Source of the DNA: Epiperipatus broadwayi
Lineage: Eukaryota > Onychophora > Udeonychophora > Euonychophora > Peripatidae
NCBI GenBank assembly: GCA_028023455.1
Contig: JAQFVV010006246.1
Span: 4,914,363 to 4,978,362, forward strand
Direction of reading: 5' to 3'
Length of the DNA stretch: 64,000 nucleotides
Shown here: positions 1 to 12,544 of the stretch, one piece after another
Layout: each line of letters begins with the position of its first letter
How positions within the stretch are numbered: the stretch's first letter is position 1
Position numbers and translations under genes: made by a program
The notes under the pieces: generated by a model
Told to the model about the DNA's origin: nothing
The model's input: only the letters and a program-made list of their open reading frames with translations
The model's database searches: none

Positions 1-145
1 TACCAGGATTGAACCAACTAAGGCAGCCTCCGGATTGAGAACTATGGTATGAACAACAGACCAGTCTTCCATGAAATTATAACTAATAAAGTCTTCACGG
101 GAATTGGCAGCAGGAACCAGGAGCTCTTCTACTGTAAGATATGAA
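1..145 (-). CDS. probable internal exon of an unidentified host gene (partial)
   Basis: On the - strand a pyrimidine-rich tract ending in TTTTTCAG (AG at 146-147) is followed by about 48 codons with no stop, running to the window edge. The stretch is clearly richer in G+C than its surroundings. Its conceptual product contains EELLVPAANSRED and ends in LNPEAALVGSILV, which reads like ordinary globular protein. A second possible acceptor at 132-133 keeps the same frame. I do not recognise the family. The rest of the gene would lie left of the window, with upstream exons somewhere to the right on the - strand; I could not find them. The gene is oriented head-to-head with the TRMT1 exons. Confidence 0.45.
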
Positions 146-2095
146 CTGAAAAATTAAAAAAAAAAGTAATTAAAAACTTTCGTTAAGATTTGACAAGCTA
201 AACCTAATTTTTAAAATGAACTTTAATCTGACTTAAGATTTCAAAATGAATTATGGATGTTTAATTTTAAATATTTTGAGTTTGCTGATTTAATCATTTC
301 CATTTTTTTTATTAATATTTATTGGATAAATTATTTAAATGTATTAAATTTAAGTTGGGTGTAGATGGCTGCATGGATTCGTTAACGTTTAATTATTTTT
401 TTATTTTCATATTGATTAAAATATATAATATTCGGTAAATACGATACCTCATGTTGAGTATCTAAAAATATATTTATTCGTATATCTTTTAAGTTATTGG
501 TGTCAATGTGGCATCTTTTGATGAATGCCATTGGGTTTATTGTAAAATTCCCTCTGCAATTCCACCAATAACTTTATATTTTAATCGTTTATTTTAAAGG
601 GTTTTTATTTCAGGCTATTTGTTTCGTAGTTATGTCGATGCTGGTGGAGGGATATATGGGTGTTTATATCAATGTAATGTGAAGCATGTTTAGCATACAG
701 GGCAATGTGCCCAACTGAATGCATGACCCAAAGATGTAGTCATTGTGTTGCAATGGATGCAGATGTATTTCCTGCACCATTGACCCCTTTTTTAACTCTA
801 TAGATAGGGACTATAAGTTGGCACATACCGCTCTCCCCATACATAAAACCTCTTTAATTATTTTATATACATGATTTCTTCGCCAGACAGATGCACATTC
901 CTGTACTGGACAAGGATCATGTCCTTCAAATAAAATCACGCTGTCAGATGCACATTCCTGTCAGCGTGGTTTTATGCTAGCATCTTCATATTGGATTGGT
1001 TGTGACTATATATCTGGAAACAGGCGTTGGTTTGGCTAAGAACTTTTAGTCTGAGATTGAACAATTGTTTTGAAAAGTTTTTAACTAAGTAATCTATGTA
1101 GCCAATCTATACTCAACATTATAAAACAAACTTTTATAAAATGTCCATCTATGTGGACTTTCTTAATAATTTAAATTTAAAAAATAATAAAACCAAATTA
1201 AAATTAATATTAAAATCTAAGCAAGATAAATTTTATTCCTCAATTTTAAATATTTATATATGTGCGTTAATAAATTTTTTTATGTGTGTGTTCTTACTGG
1301 CAGTGGCTGATTTCATTTTTTTTTAAAAAATATTAATATATTTCTTTTAAGCATGTTTTATGTTAAATCTCTACGTCTCCATGAGCTAGTAGCAAGGACT
1401 GATGGTCGGAATAAAACACATAGGTAAAAGTTAGATCTTAACAGCGCATATCTGCCTACCCTATAAATTTTCCAGTTTCAAATAGTCTGGTGGCGCCCTG
1501 TAGTGCAGATACAGTAAGACTCCATTATGATCATCCCCAACCATTATAATTGGCCCCTAAACTTCACATTCTCCCCGACCATTATAATATGGATAGTCAA
1601 AATATAATCAGTGACAATAGGTGAATATGAATAAGAAAGGGGACCTGGCTTTAAATTGGAAGTCCATTTGGTAAGTAACATCAGGTAACAATGAATATTG
1701 CACTGGTTGCTCCATATTAAATTGCAAAAGTAATGAAGCACCTTCTCAATCAAACTGGAAGCTGCTAGATATTAAACCTGATACAATGCAAACTGCTATG
1801 GTAAAGCTGGAAGTGTCATTGTAGTTGAACATGAGGCATACCACAGTACGGCTGAAAATGTTAAGTATAGCTTGAAGGGCACTTGAAGTCTGTTGTATTA
1901 GACTGTTGGGGGCAACTAGATGTTATACCTGGCCAATGATATCAGGCAAATGATATATCAGATGTTTATATAAATATATATTGTATATAAGTTCTTAATA
2001 AAGTATTTAACCATATTTTGTAGTTTTGTGTCTATTATGATCACATTTATATAAACATGTTTTTAATATTGATATACAAGTATAGTATATATATT
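146..2095. other. AT-rich intergenic or intronic DNA, no gene supported
   Basis: No exon or complete element could be supported. A short motif, CAGATGCACATTCCTGT, occurs twice at about 888 and 947. The block 1360-1560 is a little richer in G+C but has no convincing frame. Confidence 0.4.
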
Positions 2096-2180
2096 TAAGC
2101 TGGATGTAATTAAAGGAGATGGATAGAGTGGATGACTGAAGTTTGAAAGTTTGTTTTCAAATCCCTTTAAACATGTTTTT
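2096..2180 (+). repeat. tRNA-derived SINE head, degenerate
   Basis: An A-box-like string GGATAGAGTGG is followed about 35 bp later by a B-box-like TTTTCAAATCCC. The spacing and the B box match the SINE units near 29.0-29.3 kb and 29.8 kb. No complete tRNA fold can be drawn. Confidence 0.45.
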
Positions 2181-2229
2181 ACTAAAAATAACTTACATTT
2201 CTTGGATATTAACAAAAACAACATCCTAT

Positions 2230-3430
2230 GATCAGTTTCCTATGCTTACACAAGCTGTCAAAATAGTAACAAACTCTCCATATAGTAGAAGGGTTTGTGC
2301 ATAAAATTCTTATCTAGTGCTTACTCCTCAAAAATATATCCAGACTAGTTTCTAGCTTGTGGCTTTTATCAATGAGAAGTCTTAGACCTGACAGCACTGC
2401 ACCTGGATTTTTAGATCTAATGCAATATTCCCAATAGCTGCCTTTTGCTTATTTAGTTAAGTATAAAGCTATAAGCCCAAAATGAAAACACAATAATGTT
2501 TTTAATCCAAGATAAGTTGCTTGTATGGTCATACAGAACTGAACCCAATTAGTATCTATACATTTTAATGTTTTTGGTTTTAATAATCATAGTTATCATA
2601 ATTCTCTAGGCAAGATCGATTTTAAAGCATTAAACATCACAAGATCACCATTTCCTATACAAGTTGTTAAAATAGTAGCAAACTTTCCGTATAGTAATAT
2701 CATCCATTGCAAGTGATAGCAATCAATAAATGCTAGAAGGTTTGTGCATAAAATGCCTATTGAGTGTCTACTCCAATATTCCCAGACTAGTTTCCAGCTT
2801 GTGACTTTCATCAGTGTAAGTTGCATTTACATTCAATGTTTTTATTCCCAAGGCTTTTCATTGATAAAAGCCACAAGCTAGAAACTAGTCTGGGGATATT
2901 GGGAAAATAGTTACTAGACAATGATTTTATGTACAAACCTAGCATCCATTGACTACTCTGGTTGTACTGAGTGGCACTACTTTAGGAGAGTTGCTACTGT
3001 TTTAGTAGCTTCACAAGTGTAGGAAATGGTGAAAATCAGTCCCACCTATAGAATTGTGATGACTATGATTCTTAAAAAACCAAAGACACCAAAATGTATA
3101 GATACTGAACTGGGCTGAGATCTGTATGACTACAGCTTGGATTGGAAACATTGTGTTTTCATTTTGGTTCATAGTTTTATACTTAACTAAATAGGTAAAA
3201 GGTGGCTGCTTATGGATTGCATTAGATTCAAAGATTTTAATATAATGCTCCTAGATCCAAGGCACCTCACAGATGAAAGCTATTAGCTAGAAATTATTTT
3301 GACGATATTAGAAAAGTAGGCACTAAATAGGGATTTTATGCACAAACCTTCTAGCATTCGTTGATTGCTACGGCTTGCATTGGATGGCACTACTATATGG
3401 AGAGTTTGATACTGTTTTAGCAAATTTATT
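2230..3430. repeat. large degenerate palindrome (foldback element)
   Basis: The left arm (about 2230-2815) is the imperfect reverse complement of the right arm (about 2860-3430), with a spacer of about 45 bp centred near 2838. Matched blocks include the ACTAGTTTCCAGCTTGTG type string at 2780 against its complement at 2875, and TAATCATAGTTATCATAATTC near 2585 against its complement near 3065. The arms carry many substitutions, so this is an old structure. There is no coding capacity. Shorter relatives occur at 5215-5500 and 52470-52660, so this is a dispersed foldback or MITE-like family. Confidence 0.75.
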
Positions 3431-3575
3431 TAATTATTAAATCATGGTACTTACATATATAATTTAATTACTTAGCAGCGTATTTCAGCTTAATTTTACT
3501 CTGTAACATTCAGCATATTATTTCTTAATCTATTTTCTTTAAATATCAATATTTTTTTTTTTCATGTATCATACA

Positions 3576-3658
3576 TAGCATCTGCCGGGAAGCGAACCAG
3601 CTAACTCAGGATAACTGCTTATAAGGCGGCTGTGCTGACCTCTCGACCACCAACGCTT
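3576..3658 (-). repeat. tRNA-like sequence (tRNA pseudogene or SINE head)
   Basis: On the - strand the segment has an A-box-like TGGTCGAGAGG and a B-box-like GGTTCGCTTCC about 45 bp apart, and is GC-rich against its surroundings. The acceptor stem and the T stem do not pair well and no clean anticodon arm forms, so a working tRNA is unlikely. A tRNA-derived SINE head or a tRNA pseudogene fits better. Confidence 0.45.
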
Positions 3659-4121
3659 GACTAAATATCAATATTTAACAAAGAATATTCCCTGCAATTG
3701 CATGTATGACATTGACATAGTATTATAATAACACGGTAATTATCAAACAAAATAAAGTACAATAAATAATTATAGTAAAATGCTGATTTATACTTTGCTT
3801 ATATTATGCAAAGGTAAAAGCTTAAATATAATAAATATTTTGAAAAACGCTACTTGGCATAATAATTAATAGTATTTTATTTATTATTTTAAACAAATAA
3901 TTAAGAAGAAAACTTTTTTTCTTCGGTCTTAACAAACATGTCTGCCACATGTTTTAATATAAACACCTCAAGTAAACTATTTAGTAAAACCAAAAAAAAA
4001 CAAAACTTATATTGTATGTATTACCATCTTTTAAATTTTTTATTTATTTCTATATCCATTTAATATACAGAACATAATAGAATAATTTCAGTAAATTTTA
4101 TATTTATTACCTTCTCTTACT

Positions 4122-4294
4122 ATGTCGAAAGAAATATTAGAAATTAGTACAACAAAGATTGACGATGCCAAAAGCGAATTTAAAATTGATAAAAGTCATT
4201 ATACTGTGGTAAAAGAAGGAACTGCAGAAGTACTATTTCCCTGTGCTAATCAAGTATTTTACAATCCTGTACAAGAATTTAATAGAGATGTCAG
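4122..4294 (+). CDS. TRMT1: TRMT1 exon 1: tRNA (guanine26-N2)-dimethyltransferase, N-terminus
   Basis: TRMT1/Trm1 uses S-adenosylmethionine to make m2,2G at position 26 of many tRNAs. The start is the first ATG after an in-frame TAA at 4092. The exon encodes 57 codons plus two bases and ends at a canonical donor (CAG|GTAAGA). It includes the family block [13 protein letters not shown] and the very conserved NPVQEFNRD, which lines the active site in this family. The N-terminus is short and acidic or polar with no obvious mitochondrial presequence, unlike some animal TRMT1 proteins; another first exon cannot be excluded. The split codon AG|C joins exactly to exon 2, 24 kb downstream. The five exons together give 139 in-frame codons without a stop. 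Identification rests on motif recognition, not a search. Confidence 0.93.
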
Positions 4295-4572
4295 GTAAGA
4301 AAAAATTTCCTTTATCGCCAGAATTAAGCGAATTTGCTTAAAACTTTAGAAGAATATAAATATGTATTCATTTTTTCAAATGATGAAAAAGAAAATCATG
4401 ATTTTTTTTTTTGAAATTTATGATTTTTACATTAAAAAAAGATATAAATTATAATTTTGGGATAATTGACGGATGATTGGACATGATGGAGTTGAAATGA
4501 TTAATAAACTTATTAAAACCATATTTAATAACTGAAACACACAGGATTATATACCTGTGTTTATATATGTAA

Positions 4573-4778
4573 TATATAGGGTATATGAGCATAGACTTTC
4601 ACGCGACCCACCACTCTTCACACCATCTCATAACACTGATGATTGCTGGTTTGGCATGAAATGCGTATATTGGTGATTATTTATCTTTTTAACATATATG
4701 TGTTCAGGTGTATCAGTGTTATGAGATGGTGTGGAGATTGGTGGGTCATGTGAAAGTCTGTGCTCATATACCCTATAT
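4573..4778. repeat. foldback SINE: inverted pair of tRNA-like arms
   Basis: Two arms of about 68 bp (4573-4641 and 4712-4778) are near-perfect reverse complements; both carry a block of the type CACCATCTCATAACACTGAT or its complement. The 70-bp loop has GGCATGAAATGCGTATATTGG, which matches the body of the SINE units at 29.0-29.8 kb (GCATGAAATACATATATTGG). It therefore looks like two SINE heads in inverted orientation sharing one body. Confidence 0.7.
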
Positions 4779-5214
4779 AAAACCATATTTATGAATTTAT
4801 ATATATTGTATCATATAATGCAGCATAGAAAGTGATGTATATAGATCTGCATAGAAGTTCTGGAATTTAAGGCTCTAGGATCACAATTTTGCTAGATCAC
4901 AACCAATATTTGTACTTTTAATGAACTCCCGATCTAGTTATGTGGATTTTTTGTTTAGTGCAGTTTGTTGTGAACCTATTGTGAACAAATTTGAATTTTG
5001 ATTAAAGAACTATTTAATAAATTAACATGCTTCATTAATAGGATTAGTTTGTGCTTGTGATAAATATACTTTTTCTTGCTTTAACCAAGATTAGAAAGTA
5101 ATTTAGGGATTCAGTATATTTTCAAATTGTCGATGACCATATATTTAGGCAAATGGATTTTAAATACGAGTACAAATAGAGATGAATGACAAACTTTATT
5201 ATTGGATTATGATT

Positions 5215-5500
5215 TTACTGTTGCAGCATTACTGCTTACCAAACAGTAATGAACTCTCCATACAATAGTGCCACCAGTGCAAGCATTTAATATTTTCTAG
5301 AAGGTTTGTGTGTAAAATCCTTATCTAGTGCCTATTCAAATATCCCCAGACTAGTTTCCAGCTTGTAGTTCATCAATGAGGAGCCTTGGATCTGAGAGCA
5401 CTATACTTAGATCTGTTGCTTGCACTGGGTGGTGCTACTGTATGGAGAGTTTGCACTGTTTTAACAGCTTGTGTAAGTATAGGAAATGGTGACCTTGTGA
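5215..5500. repeat. shorter copy of the 2.2-3.4 kb foldback family
   Basis: It shares the strings AGAAGGTTTGTG, CCAGACTAGTTTCCAGCTTGT and GGAGAGTTTG with the palindrome at 2230-3430. Its ends are partly reverse complementary (AACTCTCCATACA against TGTATGGAGAGTTT). Confidence 0.6.
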
Positions 5501-7346
5501 TGTTTCAGTGCTTACCAAGCAATAGTCAGAACTGAAGATGCTTAATGGGAAGCTATACCAATAAAAAGAAATGACATTCTGTTAGCAGGTGAAGGAGCTA
5601 TCACAATAGGTTTTCCAAACATAGAAGTGAATTAAGCATCCAATGTACATCAGAAAGAAAACAGATTTAATGTAATAGCTGACATTCTCCATTATAACTT
5701 CTATTATTATTGTTACTTATAAGATGATTATTAATAATCATTGGATACTTTTACAAATTAATATTTATAATCATAACTGTGTCCTACAAAATGATTCATC
5801 AACCAACCTATTGTTTTTTCTAATCTTTTGCATTTACTAATAAATATATCATAGATATCTGATATTTATTTTCAGTGATAGATAAAAATTACATAAAAGA
5901 ACTAATATTATACTAACAGAATTTCTAAGGAATAGCATTCTAAAAAAAACAATGTTAACAAGTATCCAGAAATAGTTACCAGAAAAGGGAAGCCATGCTG
6001 TAATTCTAATTAGCCTAAAAAGCATCATCATCCAAAACAGAAAATTAGCTCTTTGATGTGAAATGATATGTGTGAAATTTTTCAATATAAGTAGCATCTA
6101 TTCAATCAAAACTGCTTTTGAGCAGGTAATAGTTAATAACAGCATATTTCTGACCTAAATCTGATTATTGTGGAAAGATCATTTAATCTTCATAATCAGA
6201 ACATTATTGAAAAGACAGTCAATTATTCCACTGGATGAGAAAATTAGCTCGTGATTTCAAGGATTTCTTTGGGAATGCCATTTCAAGCACAATCTTTGAG
6301 TCTGTGGTGATGCAAATTTCTTTAGCCATTCAAAAAAAAAAAACAAATGGATTCAATAATAAAAAGTAATAGTGAAGATTGTAAAATTAGTTCTAAGTTA
6401 AATTTACTTAATCCAATTCAAAACAAATGATTCGGAAAAAACCATCAAGGTGTATCATAACTGCTTGACAAAAAAAAAAGCCTAATGCACATCAAAAAGA
6501 TGCTGGAAATAATGTTTGGATATAAAAAATGCAAAAATAGTATTTAAGACTTAAGTAAAAATCAATTATATTCCTATAAAAATAGAACTAGATTAAGGAT
6601 TCTGCAATTACTATAATATCCAAATTAACTTGAAAATAAGTAAAAAAAAATTGTAATCAAATGATAAATTAACCCACAATGGCTACTTATATCAATATTC
6701 AAATGCCCTAATTTCATATTATTTTTTAAATTGAGCAGATGTTCCTCTCAGTCCTTTCCTGAGTATGTGTCTTTTTTGTAAAAATCAAATTAGTTTAAAT
6801 TTAGCTTGCATTGTTTAAATTTTATGTTTCACCTTATTCAGATAAGGCAGTATCTCATCATATCTTTGTAGTCTAAATTACTGCAAATATTTTCATCTTT
6901 TTTATTAACCACTTTTTTTTTTTGTTGCTATTTTTTAAAACAAATATATAATTTATTATAATTAATGGCAATAATAATAAAAAGAAAATTTATTTCATTA
7001 TAAGAGAGCAATCAATTGAATTCAGTTAAACAAAAGTAATTTTATTATTTTTGTGATTTTATGGGTATATTTAAAAAAATTTAAATTCAAACATTGCTTA
7101 TAATAAAAAAATCAAATTTGAGATATTTTTTATAAAACAAATATTTCTTTTAGAGAGTAATATGAGATACCATATTGTACTTGTTATAGGATTGGTTGAG
7201 GATACATTGAGAATCCTAAAAGATAAAGGAACAATGTATTTCTAGCTGGAATAGTTCAAATTCTGTGTCTGAATAGTAAGGGAAATCAGGCCATCAATAA
7301 AAATTATAAGAAAAAAAAAATAAAACAGTTTAAAATTAATATGAAT

Positions 7347-7720
7347 ATCATCAATCACAGATAAAGAAATTCTTATGGTACTTCATGCTTATTGACTTTG
7401 AATATTATTAAGTACAGCATTCTACAAGTGACTAATTAGGAAGACAAAATGAAAAGAAAAAATAAAACCAATTGTTAATTTGAATTAGATATATCAGTCC
7501 AAATGTCTGGCATAAGCCAAAGAAGATAAAAAAAAATCATCAATCACATATAAAGAGATTCTCATAGTTCTTCATGCTTATTGACTTTGAATATTATTAA
7601 AATACAGCATGTTACAAGTGATCAACCAGCAAGACAAAATGAAATGGAAAAATAATTCAGTTATTAACTTAAATTAGAAGTATCAGGCCAAATTTCTGGC
7701 ACAAGAAGGGAACTGAATTT
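7347..7720. repeat. tandem duplication, two copies of about 189 bp
   Basis: ATCATCAATCAC starts at 7347 and again at 7536, and the following about 180 bp match with scattered substitutions. Both copies contain TTCATGCTTATTGACTTTG and a variant of ACAAGTGA. It has no open frame of note. Confidence 0.65.
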
Positions 7721-8365
7721 TGGAAAAACAGTCTCTTTTGTAAAGTCTTATAGCCGAAGAAGAAGAAAAATGATTGCAGTTATGATAATGAAGAACTTAT
7801 TAATAAAAGCAAACTTTTTTAAACACTGACATCTACAATTACTAAAAAGATAGAATCCAACAACTCTGATTCTGAAGAAGAAAGAATCAACAAAATCACT
7901 GAACAAAACTAATTTTTCCACAGAAAGTAGCTATCCATACATCAGCCAAAATCACAAAGAAATACGACTTTAATAATTTCAATTCTAGCTCTGTTGAGAA
8001 ACTAGCAAAGAGGAGGCAGTAAAAGTTATTGTTGAGTAACAATAAACATTTTGACAGGAGGATTAGCCAAAAAAAAATTCATCTCCAGCCAACTGTTTTA
8101 GACTTATAGAACTTCAAAATAAATTTCAATCAAGGGAAAAAAATGTTGAAATTGACTTTCCCTAAATATGTTTTAAAAAGATTTGAGTATGCTTATTTAT
8201 GAAAATTGATATGTAATATAACAGATCATTATGTTGCAAATAGCAGATTGGTTTGTTTAGGAAAACAGATTTAAGATATTTGGTAAACAAATTACATATC
8301 AGAAATTGGTTTTAATTTCTCTCAATTTTTTTTATCTTGGATCCATTCCACAAAGAGAATATTAA

Positions 8366-8388
8366 AATTGTTTGTTTGTTTGTTTGAT
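8366..8388 (+). repeat. (TTTG)n microsatellite
   Basis: A short run of TTTG repeats in intron 1. Confidence 0.7.
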
Positions 8389-9031
8389 GTGTTTTTTGCA
8401 CTATGATTTGTGAGTAATTTAGACTAACCATAGATTATTTATTGAATTCTATAATTTATTATTTATACATTACCATAATTAAACACATACTACTATATGA
8501 TGTACATCTATTGACTTTCTATTTGTTACTAATGAAATATGCATTTTTATAATAAGTATACATAGCAAGAAATGTTGTTGATTATTTGAATACAATACAT
8601 GAGTTCATCTACAAGTAAAATTCAGAACGTTTTTTAATTTGATAAGTCCACATAGGTATATTCCTAGAAGAGTAAACAATAGGTGAACAATTGAGGTCTT
8701 AAATTCAAAGTCTGTAAAAGATATAAGATAAATGAAATGATAAATGGATGAGATCAGGAAGAGAAGATATAAATAGAGAACTTGAACATTTTTGGATTGA
8801 TAATATTTGAAGATTTTAAAGTGTATATACAATTATTTTTAAAAATGGAATTCACATGCCAGTCAGAACTTATCCAGTCATTCACACTTTTTTTATTAAA
8901 TAGTAAAATAACATAGGGGCAGACTAGCAGTCATATTTATAGCTGGAAATTTTTTTTCTTGGTCAAAAATTTATATATTCTTTGTAAATTTTTATTTCAC
9001 TTTAAAAATATGTTTTAAGATTACACTAATA

Positions 9032-9351
9032 CAGGGGGTCCCCAACCTTTTTGCACTTAAGAGCACATTCTATAATACTGGCCAGGTGGCGGGCACCATT
9101 TATTTTTTCAATGTAAATTTATAGTTGGATATTGTTAATAATACACATACTGTACAAAAAAATATTTATTTTAAAAATTGCAGGGCCTACAATTTGATTA
9201 CAATATAATACAATAATTTATAAGAAATTTTAAAAATTAAATTTATTTGTATCAGATAAATAATTTTTTATCGCGTTCAGATAGTGGCTGGCACACGTAA
9301 AATGGTCTGCGGTCACCATGGTACCCGCGGGCATAGGGTTGGGGATCCCTG
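9032..9351 (+). mobile_element. hAT-type MITE, copy 1
   Basis: The 320-bp element has terminal inverted repeats of the form CAGGGGTCCCCAACC (CAGGGGGTCCCCAACC at the left; GGTTGGGGATCCCTG at the right). It is flanked by a perfect 8-bp target duplication CACTAATA (9024-9031 and 9352-9359), as expected of hAT transposition. There is no transposase. It lacks about 45 bp present in copy 3. Confidence 0.93.
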
Positions 9352-11408
9352 CACTAATATAATTGAAAATATTTTGTCAAATTAACATTAATATTAGATT
9401 CTATGAAATTGATATTCATTCCTGGTAATTATATAATTAGCATTTTATCAGAATGTTATCTATTTGGTTTTTTAGTCTATTAAAGACATTTATTATTATG
9501 TTCACGGAGTTCATTTACCTCAATGCTGGTTATCCTCTTTTATTACCAACTTTTGTGAGCATTATATACTTTTTTAATGAAATAATTTGTCTCCAGCTAT
9601 AATTAAAATATTACAATTTCAAGCTGGTTATTTGTGCTTCATGATTATTTTCATTGTTGTTGGAGATATTTTCAAGATTTTTCATTAGCACTACAGTTCA
9701 GAAAGTCAAATGCTATAAAGTCTGATCTTTTTCTTCAATAAAAGTACTTCATCAAACATCTTGTAGGTTTGTGGTATATTTCTTTTAGTTTTCTCTCTTT
9801 AATATTTTTTAATTCACTTATAATATTATTCTTCAGAATACCAACTGTAAATAAAATTTTCTTTTCCTGTCACAAATCTTCTGAAAGGTGGTTATTGTTT
9901 TTCCAAGCTTGTTTCAAATTTTTAAAATCTTCGCAAGTACTATTATAATATACCTCTGTTTTTCTTTTTCTGGATTCATTTTGGAAATTTCTATGTATTT
10001 AAAAATATTTATTCTTTTTAATTTTGATTTTTTACAGTCTATATTTTGATAACTATTTAAATTTTTTTGATGTATCATTTTTAGTTATTTCTTAACTCTT
10101 ATTTACAGTTTGTCTGGTATATATGAATATTTACCTCAAATTTGTTAATTCACTGTGTTCTTCAGCACAGGTAGTAATCATAGATTAATAATATATGTGT
10201 TATTATAAAACCGTGTAGGCTATTATTTAAAAGATTTTAAAAATGATTCAAATTTCAAAGAATTTAATAAAATGGTGACAATTACTTTACTAACAATAGT
10301 CATAAAGATAAAAACAAAGAAGTAGCAAATTATCAAGTAAATTTTTTTCTAAGACAAGACAATATTAAAGGAATAAAGAATATAAAAATATTTTAAAAAA
10401 GATTCATTGTATAAAAATAGGTTTGAAGTTTGGATAACTTATTAAAAAATCAATATAACTGAAAACTACACAGCAAAAATATATATAATATATAAACAAA
10501 ATTACCACAACTAAAACAGACTTGCAAAAGAAAACAAACTCTTAAACACAACTAATGGTTTTATTGCTACAAGCAGAATTCTCAAGTATAAAGAACTAAA
10601 AGAAAATAAATTTATAGTAAATACCCACAATTCCACTTACATCCCTCACATCCTTAATATTAAAAACTTTTAAACAAGTTAATTGCTTCAAAATCATAAA
10701 TTTTTAATAATAAAGATTCTTTAATACTTTTTATTTCATTTCTTTCAAAGAAGATAATCATAGCCTCATCAAAACTAATAGTATGGCTTGTATTTTTTTT
10801 AGGGATATATAAAGCAGAAATGAAATATTTATTTCTAATTTTACTTTTATATACCTTTATCCTTTCATTTAAGTTCAAACTATTCTGACCTATATACATC
10901 TTCATACAAAATCAAGAGATAATATATACTATTCCAAGAATAGTCTATCAAAAATTTCCTTTGTATTATTTAATAAGTCATTTAAAGTATTACTCCTTTT
11001 CCAAGCCATTTTCTTATTTCCAAACAATTTACTAGTTTTACATACAATTTTACAAGGCAAAGAAATAGTCACATTTTTCTTTATTTTTTATATTATTAAA
11101 ATTACTATTACTATTAAATAAAATATTTTTAAAAGATTAGCTAACACTCAAATAATCTCTATAAAATGGATCTTTTTGAAACAAAGCTACCTCATTAGAA
11201 TTATTTAATCTCTTATTTCTATAACAATAATTTTTTAAAGCAGTTACTTTATGAGTTGAAGATTGATAGCCATCAGGTTTAATTATAAATTTTAACTCCT
11301 TACTCTTAACATAGTGACTATATACTAAACAATTATTCTTTATATTTCTAATCATCAATAAGTCTAAAAAATTTTAATTTAACAGAATCTAATCCCCACC
11401 TTCTACAA

Positions 11409-11738
11409 CAAGGGTCCCCAACTCTATGCCTGCAGGCACCATGGTGCCTGCAGACCATTTTACGTGTGCCCACCTCTATCCGAACACGATAAAAAATTAT
11501 TTATCTGATATAAATAAATTTAATTTCTAAAATTTCTTATAAATTATTGTATTATATTGTAATCAAATTGTAGGGCATGCTATACTTTTACACCGTAAAA
11601 GAGTATATCTCTCAGTCCGCCAAGTGTATTATTAATAATATCCAACTATAAATTTACATTGAAAAAATAAATGGTGCCTGCCACTTGGCCGGTATTATAG
11701 AATGTGCTCTTTAAGTGCAAAAATGTTAGGGACCTCTG
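11409..11738 (-). mobile_element. hAT-type MITE, copy 2 (inside a PLE)
   Basis: Same family as the copies at 9032 and 17749, in the opposite orientation. It is flanked by a perfect 8-bp duplication TTCTACAA (11401-11408 and 11739-11746). It interrupts the PLE relic between its RT core and C-terminal RT segments, so it inserted after the PLE. Confidence 0.93.
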
Positions 11739-12124
11739 TTCTACAACATATTTTATAGAAGAATTAAAATAAACTTATTTCCCAATTCTTCCAATTTATC
11801 ATTTTCAACTACAAACAACCATCAACATATCTAACAAATAACTTTAAATATATACAATCCTTCTTAATAATAATTTCCTATGGCAAATAATTAATATAAA
11901 CTGAACAAATTAAAGGAGTGATAATATAATCTATTATCCACCCTTCTATAATTTTATAAAAATTACCATTATAAATACATAGAATCTTCCAACAATAAAA
12001 GCAAATCTTTAATAACTTTAATCTTATTTTTGATAAAGATCCATTTTTAATCAACACAGACATAAGAACACCAATACTGTTTAATCTATTAACAGATTAA
12101 TTAACCTACTTATTCAGTAAAGTG

Positions 12125-12285
12125 AATGTTTTACTATAGCACATAGAAGGATTTGAACTTAGGATTTTTAGTTCATCCTTCACTCCTCAATCAACTGATA
12201 CACATGCCCACACATATCTGAAAAAGATGAATGATCTCCAATATACATATTTTATGCAGAACCAGAACTCATTCAAACTACCAAA
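12125..12285 (-). repeat. tRNA-derived SINE inside the PLE relic
   Basis: On the - strand a B-box-like AGTTCAAATCCTTC is followed by TGGAGATCATTC-type body sequence shared with the SINE units at 29.0-29.8 kb (on + here: GAATGATCTCCAATATACAT). It interrupts PLE coding remnants on both sides. Confidence 0.6.
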
Positions 12286-12544
12286 TATCCAGTTACTTTT
12301 GCATTTTAAAATTATTAATCTTATCAAAAGCCTCAAAAGAAGAAACTGTAATGACCAAAATTAACAAATTGTTTTAAAAAATTATTCAAATACCTAGAAA
12401 TACCCTCAACAGCACTATCTGTAAAGTCAAAAATCTTAAAGGAAAACCATCTTTATGAGTCTTAATATTTATAAACATCTAATAATTTATTAAAAATTTA
12501 CATTTTTTTTCACGATATCTATTAACCTTTTAATCCCTTATTTT

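Larger units (their letters stand above)
10480..12540 (-). pseudogene. Penelope-like retroelement, decayed copy on the - strand
   Basis: Reading the - strand from about 12480 down: a segment matching the RT core region of the PLE at 56.15 kb; then an RT block with ITPLICSVYINYL near 11890 (the motif before the catalytic YVDD box); a C-terminal RT or linker part at 11137-11358 (YVKSKELKFIIKPDG...NYCYRNKRLNN); and a GIY-YIG endonuclease part at 10660-10905 (MYIGQNSLNLNERIKVYKSKIRNKY) followed by a 3' tail near 10.5 kb. Stops and frameshifts break it throughout. A hAT MITE (11409-11738) and a SINE (about 12125-12280) are inserted inside. EN+ PLEs encode RT fused to GIY-YIG nuclease; the order seen here fits. 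Confidence 0.8.

Noticed and set aside
3576-3658. Functional tRNA gene
   Set aside because: The A and B boxes are present, but the acceptor and T stems do not pair and no anticodon arm is clean.
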